33,770 bases of DNA. Origin: Staphylococcus petrasii. GTDB taxonomy: Bacteria; Bacillota; Bacilli; Staphylococcales; Staphylococcaceae. Each line of letters begins with the position of its first letter. The first letter of the stretch is position 1. Location: the NCBI RefSeq assembly GCF_002902565.1, contig NZ_PPRC01000084.1, positions 1 to 33,770 on the forward strand, read 5' to 3'. The notes beneath the pieces were generated by a model. That model was not told the DNA's origin. It searched no databases and was given only the letters and a program-made list of their open reading frames with translations. Below are positions 31,832 through 33,770 of the stretch, piece by piece. A program made the translations under genes and the position numbers.

Positions 31832-31851
31832 TGAGAATGATTTTCATTGCC
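31832..31851. promoter_or_regulatory. Fur-like box upstream of acnA
   Basis: TGAGAATGATTTTCA (31832-31846) matches the 7-1-7 Fur consensus TGATAATNATTATCA at all but two positions; against the classic 19-bp form the match is 15 of 19. On the minus strand it lies just after a TTGGCA that could serve as -35, with only a weak -10 (TAATAA) beyond. It is about 187 bp before the acnA start. Confidence 0.55.
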
Positions 31852-31878
31852 AAATGTTAAATACTTTAACGTTACATA

Positions 31879-31919
31879 TAAAAAAACCCCGAAAGAGTTA
31901 TACTTTCGAGGTTTTTTAC
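31879..31919 (-). terminator. Terminator of the BCCT transporter gene
   Basis: AAAAAACCCCGAAAG (31881-31895) pairs with CTTTCGAGGTTTTTT (about 31903-31917) with one mismatch. A/T runs on both sides make it potentially bidirectional, but only the minus-strand gene ends here. Confidence 0.9.
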
Positions 31920-31932
31920 ATAGGATAATCTA

Positions 31933-33576
31933 TTATTTTCTTTCAACTTCAGAAGCTTTGTGGACTTCACGTTTTTCTAAAATATCAGAGTCATCTTCAT
32001 GTTGATATTTAATATAATCTTTCATTCTATCTTCGTTAGGTTGTAACGTTAAACCTAAGAATTTGCGTTCTTGGTTAGCATCTTTAAAGAAACTAATCAT
32101 CATCATTATGACGACAAAGGAGAATGGGAAAGCACTAATGATAGCTGCACTTTGAATAGCGTTAAGTGCATCCGGACCATTTCCTCCACCAGCAAGTAAT
32201 AAAATAAACGCGATTAATGCTTGAGCAATACCCCATGTCACTTTAACTATACTGCTTGGTTCAAGTGAGCCATATGTTGTTTGCATACCAAGCACGAATG
32301 TTGCTGAGTCTGCTGAAGTAATAAAGAATGAAGCAATTAATACTAATGCGATTATTGATAATACCATGCCTAATGGAACATGGTTGAATACGCCAAACAA
32401 TTGAGTTTCTGGTGTCATTTTGAATAACTCAGGATGTTTTTTACCTGTTTCAATACCTAAAACGCCAAATACACTGAACCATAAGAAACTTACAATTGCA
32501 GGCACTAATAATACGCCTGAGATGAATTCACGAATTGAACGTCCTTTAGATACACGTGCAATGAATACACCTACGAATGGGCTCCAGCTTAACCACCAGC
32601 CCCAATAGTAAAGTGTCCATGAAGACATCCATTCACGTTTTTGACCATTTAATGCTGCAGTATCAAAACTATTAAATAAGAAAGTATTTAGTAAACTACC
32701 AGTTGAACTAGTAAACATATTTAATATTAATACTGTTGGTCCAATAATTAAAACAGCAATCATTAATACTGTTCCTAAACCAATATTTAAGTTACTTAAG
32801 TATTGGATACCTTTGCTAAGTCCTGACCAAGCACTAGCAATGAATAAAATAGTAACAATAACGATGATAATTGATTGAACCCAAACATTATTTGGGATAC
32901 CGAATAGATAGTTAAGACCACCGTTAATTTGTAAGGCACCCATACCTAGAGAAACCGCAACACCTACAACAGTTGCGAAAACTGAAAGTACGTCAATAAT
33001 TGTGCCGATTGGTCCTTCAACTTTATCACCTAAAATTGGGCGAAGCGTTCTTGAAATTAAACCTGGTTCATCTTTTCTAAATTGAGAATAAGCTAAGGCA
33101 AGCGCAACAACGCCATATACTGCCCAAGCGTGGAATCCCCAGTGGAAGAATGTTGAACGTAACGCTTCAGTATAGGCTTCAGTCGTTTTAGGATCAGCAT
33201 TTGGTGGTGAAGCGAAATCAGCCATTGGTTCAGCTGCACCGTAGAATACTAATCCAATCCCCATTCCTGCACTGAATAACATAGCAAACCAAGAAATTGT
33301 ATTAAATTCAGGCTTATCACCTGGTTTACCAAGCTTAAGTTTACCGATTGGACTAAAAATTAAAAATATACAAAAGAACACGATTACCGTAGTCAAAATC
33401 ATGTAATACCAGCCAAGTTTATCAGTGATCCATCCACTTATAGCGCTAGTAACAGAGTCGAATTGTTGAGGTAAAATAGCCCCTATTAACACAACAATAG
33501 CAACTACTATAGCACTATAGATAAAAACTGGCGAAAACTTCTTTCCTTTTTTGTTTCCTTCAGAAGAAGAATTCAT
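31933..33576 (-). CDS. opuD2: BCCT-family glycine betaine/choline-type transporter (OpuD-like)
   Basis: 547-residue membrane protein with 12 predicted helices and hydrophilic ends. BCCT marks are FSAGMGIGLVFYGAAEPM (about residues 98-115), FFHWGFHAWAVYGVVALALAYSQFRK, and the signature WTLYYWGWWLSWSPFVGVFIARVSKGRS (about 318-345). ITSADSATFVLGMQT follows. Members import osmoprotectants such as betaine with Na+. The acidic, charged C-terminal tail (about 520-547) may be regulatory, as in BetP. The symbol opuD2 follows the gene beside acnA in S. aureus as I remember it; substrate is inferred. AAAGGAG lies 10 bases before the ATG. Confidence 0.88.
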   Translation of the reverse strand: MNSSSEGNKKGKKFSPVFIYSAIVVAIVVLIGAILPQQFDSVTSAISGWITDKLGWYYMILTTVIVFFCIFLIFSPIGKLKLGKPGDKPEFNTISWFAMLFSAGMGIGLVFYGAAEPMADFASPPNADPKTTEAYTEALRSTFFHWGFHAWAVYGVVALALAYSQFRKDEPGLISRTLRPILGDKVEGPIGTIIDVLSVFATVVGVAVSLGMGALQINGGLNYLFGIPNNVWVQSIIIVIVTILFIASAWSGLSKGIQYLSNLNIGLGTVLMIAVLIIGPTVLILNMFTSSTGSLLNTFLFNSFDTAALNGQKREWMSSWTLYYWGWWLSWSPFVGVFIARVSKGRSIREFISGVLLVPAIVSFLWFSVFGVLGIETGKKHPELFKMTPETQLFGVFNHVPLGMVLSIIALVLIASFFITSADSATFVLGMQTTYGSLEPSSIVKVTWGIAQALIAFILLLAGGGNGPDALNAIQSAAIISAFPFSFVVIMMMISFFKDANQERKFLGLTLQPNEDRMKDYIKYQHEDDSDILEKREVHKASEVERK

Positions 33577-33707
33577 AATAAATATACTCCTTTCATTCCC
33601 GTATTAAATTTTCAAAGTGCGTAGAAATAATATAACTTTATTTCAATAACTCTAATTAATAGGATAACAAAGGCGTTTTTCTTTAGCAAATTCCATTAAA
33701 AATATGT

Positions 33708-33736
33708 TTTACTAAATATTTTATATGATGTATAAT
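33708..33736 (+). promoter_or_regulatory. Promoter of a gene beyond the right edge
   Basis: TTTACT (33708-33713), 17-bp spacer, consensus TATAAT (33731-33736). A ribosome binding site, GAAGGAG, follows at 33758-33764, so a plus-strand start codon is expected just after base 33770. The ATG at 33751 has no site of its own and overlaps this region. Confidence 0.65.
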
Positions 33737-33770
33737 ATATTTTATTCTGTATGAATGGAAGGAGTTTATA

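Noticed and set aside
31832-31917. A Fur-controlled small RNA on the plus strand ending at the 31881-31917 hairpin
   Set aside because: The transcript would be only about 50 bases and the -10 is poor. The hairpin is fully explained as the transporter gene terminator.
33751-33770. Partial coding region starting at ATG 33751
   Set aside because: The ATG precedes a good ribosome binding site rather than following one; the real start is probably beyond the edge.

Overview
This window is an ordinary stretch of core chromosome from a Staphylococcus, most likely a coagulase-negative species. It is AT-rich. The gene order femB-femA, trpABFCDGE, tyrA, Y-family polymerase, msrR, msrA, mprF, glcT, alsT, parC-parE, plsY, acnA, opuD-type transporter is the one I remember for the matching part of the S. 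aureus chromosome. The proteins are clearly diverged from S. aureus, and ParC has Asp at position 84, where S. aureus has Glu. I do not assign a species.

Layout. 376-2916: femAB operon (minus), the glycyl transferases that build the peptidoglycan interpeptide bridge. 3240-9562: seven-gene trp operon (minus), with overlapping or 1-bp-spaced genes, behind a perfect sigma-A promoter and a tRNA-Trp T-box leader (9760-9980). 10019-12295: M42 aminopeptidase (minus) and tyrA (plus), divergent, with a CodY-like site at the tyrA start region. 12373-13974: SOS-controlled Y-family polymerase (minus) and a 62-residue tautomerase (plus), sharing an intergenic region with two LexA boxes. 14061-18288: msrR (minus), msrA (plus) and mprF (minus), cell-envelope and oxidative-stress functions. 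18501-22328: an AI-2E family permease, a GlcT-type antiterminator and the alsT amino-acid symporter (all minus). 22545-27755: topoisomerase IV parE-parC (minus), with a LexA box ahead of parE, divergent from plsY (plus). 28004-33576: HesB-like protein (plus), hot-dog thioesterase, aconitase and a BCCT betaine-type transporter (minus). A further plus-strand gene probably begins just past the right edge.

How the genes connect. Amino-acid supply is covered by trp, tyrA, alsT, the aminopeptidase and three kinds of control site (T-box, CodY-like, a CcpC/CcpE-like box at acnA). Envelope building and defence are covered by FemA, FemB, MprF, MsrR and PlsY. DNA damage is covered by three LexA boxes over two units.

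I found no phage, IS element, CRISPR array, rRNA or tRNA gene, and no undescribed multi-gene system. The most interesting material is regulatory: a 27-bp element repeated at the same distance upstream of msrR and glcT, a strong Fur-like box plus a CcpE-like palindrome upstream of acnA, a long inverted repeat in the alsT leader, and the paired LexA operators. Several start codons were moved from the longest reading frame to the one with a ribosome binding site.
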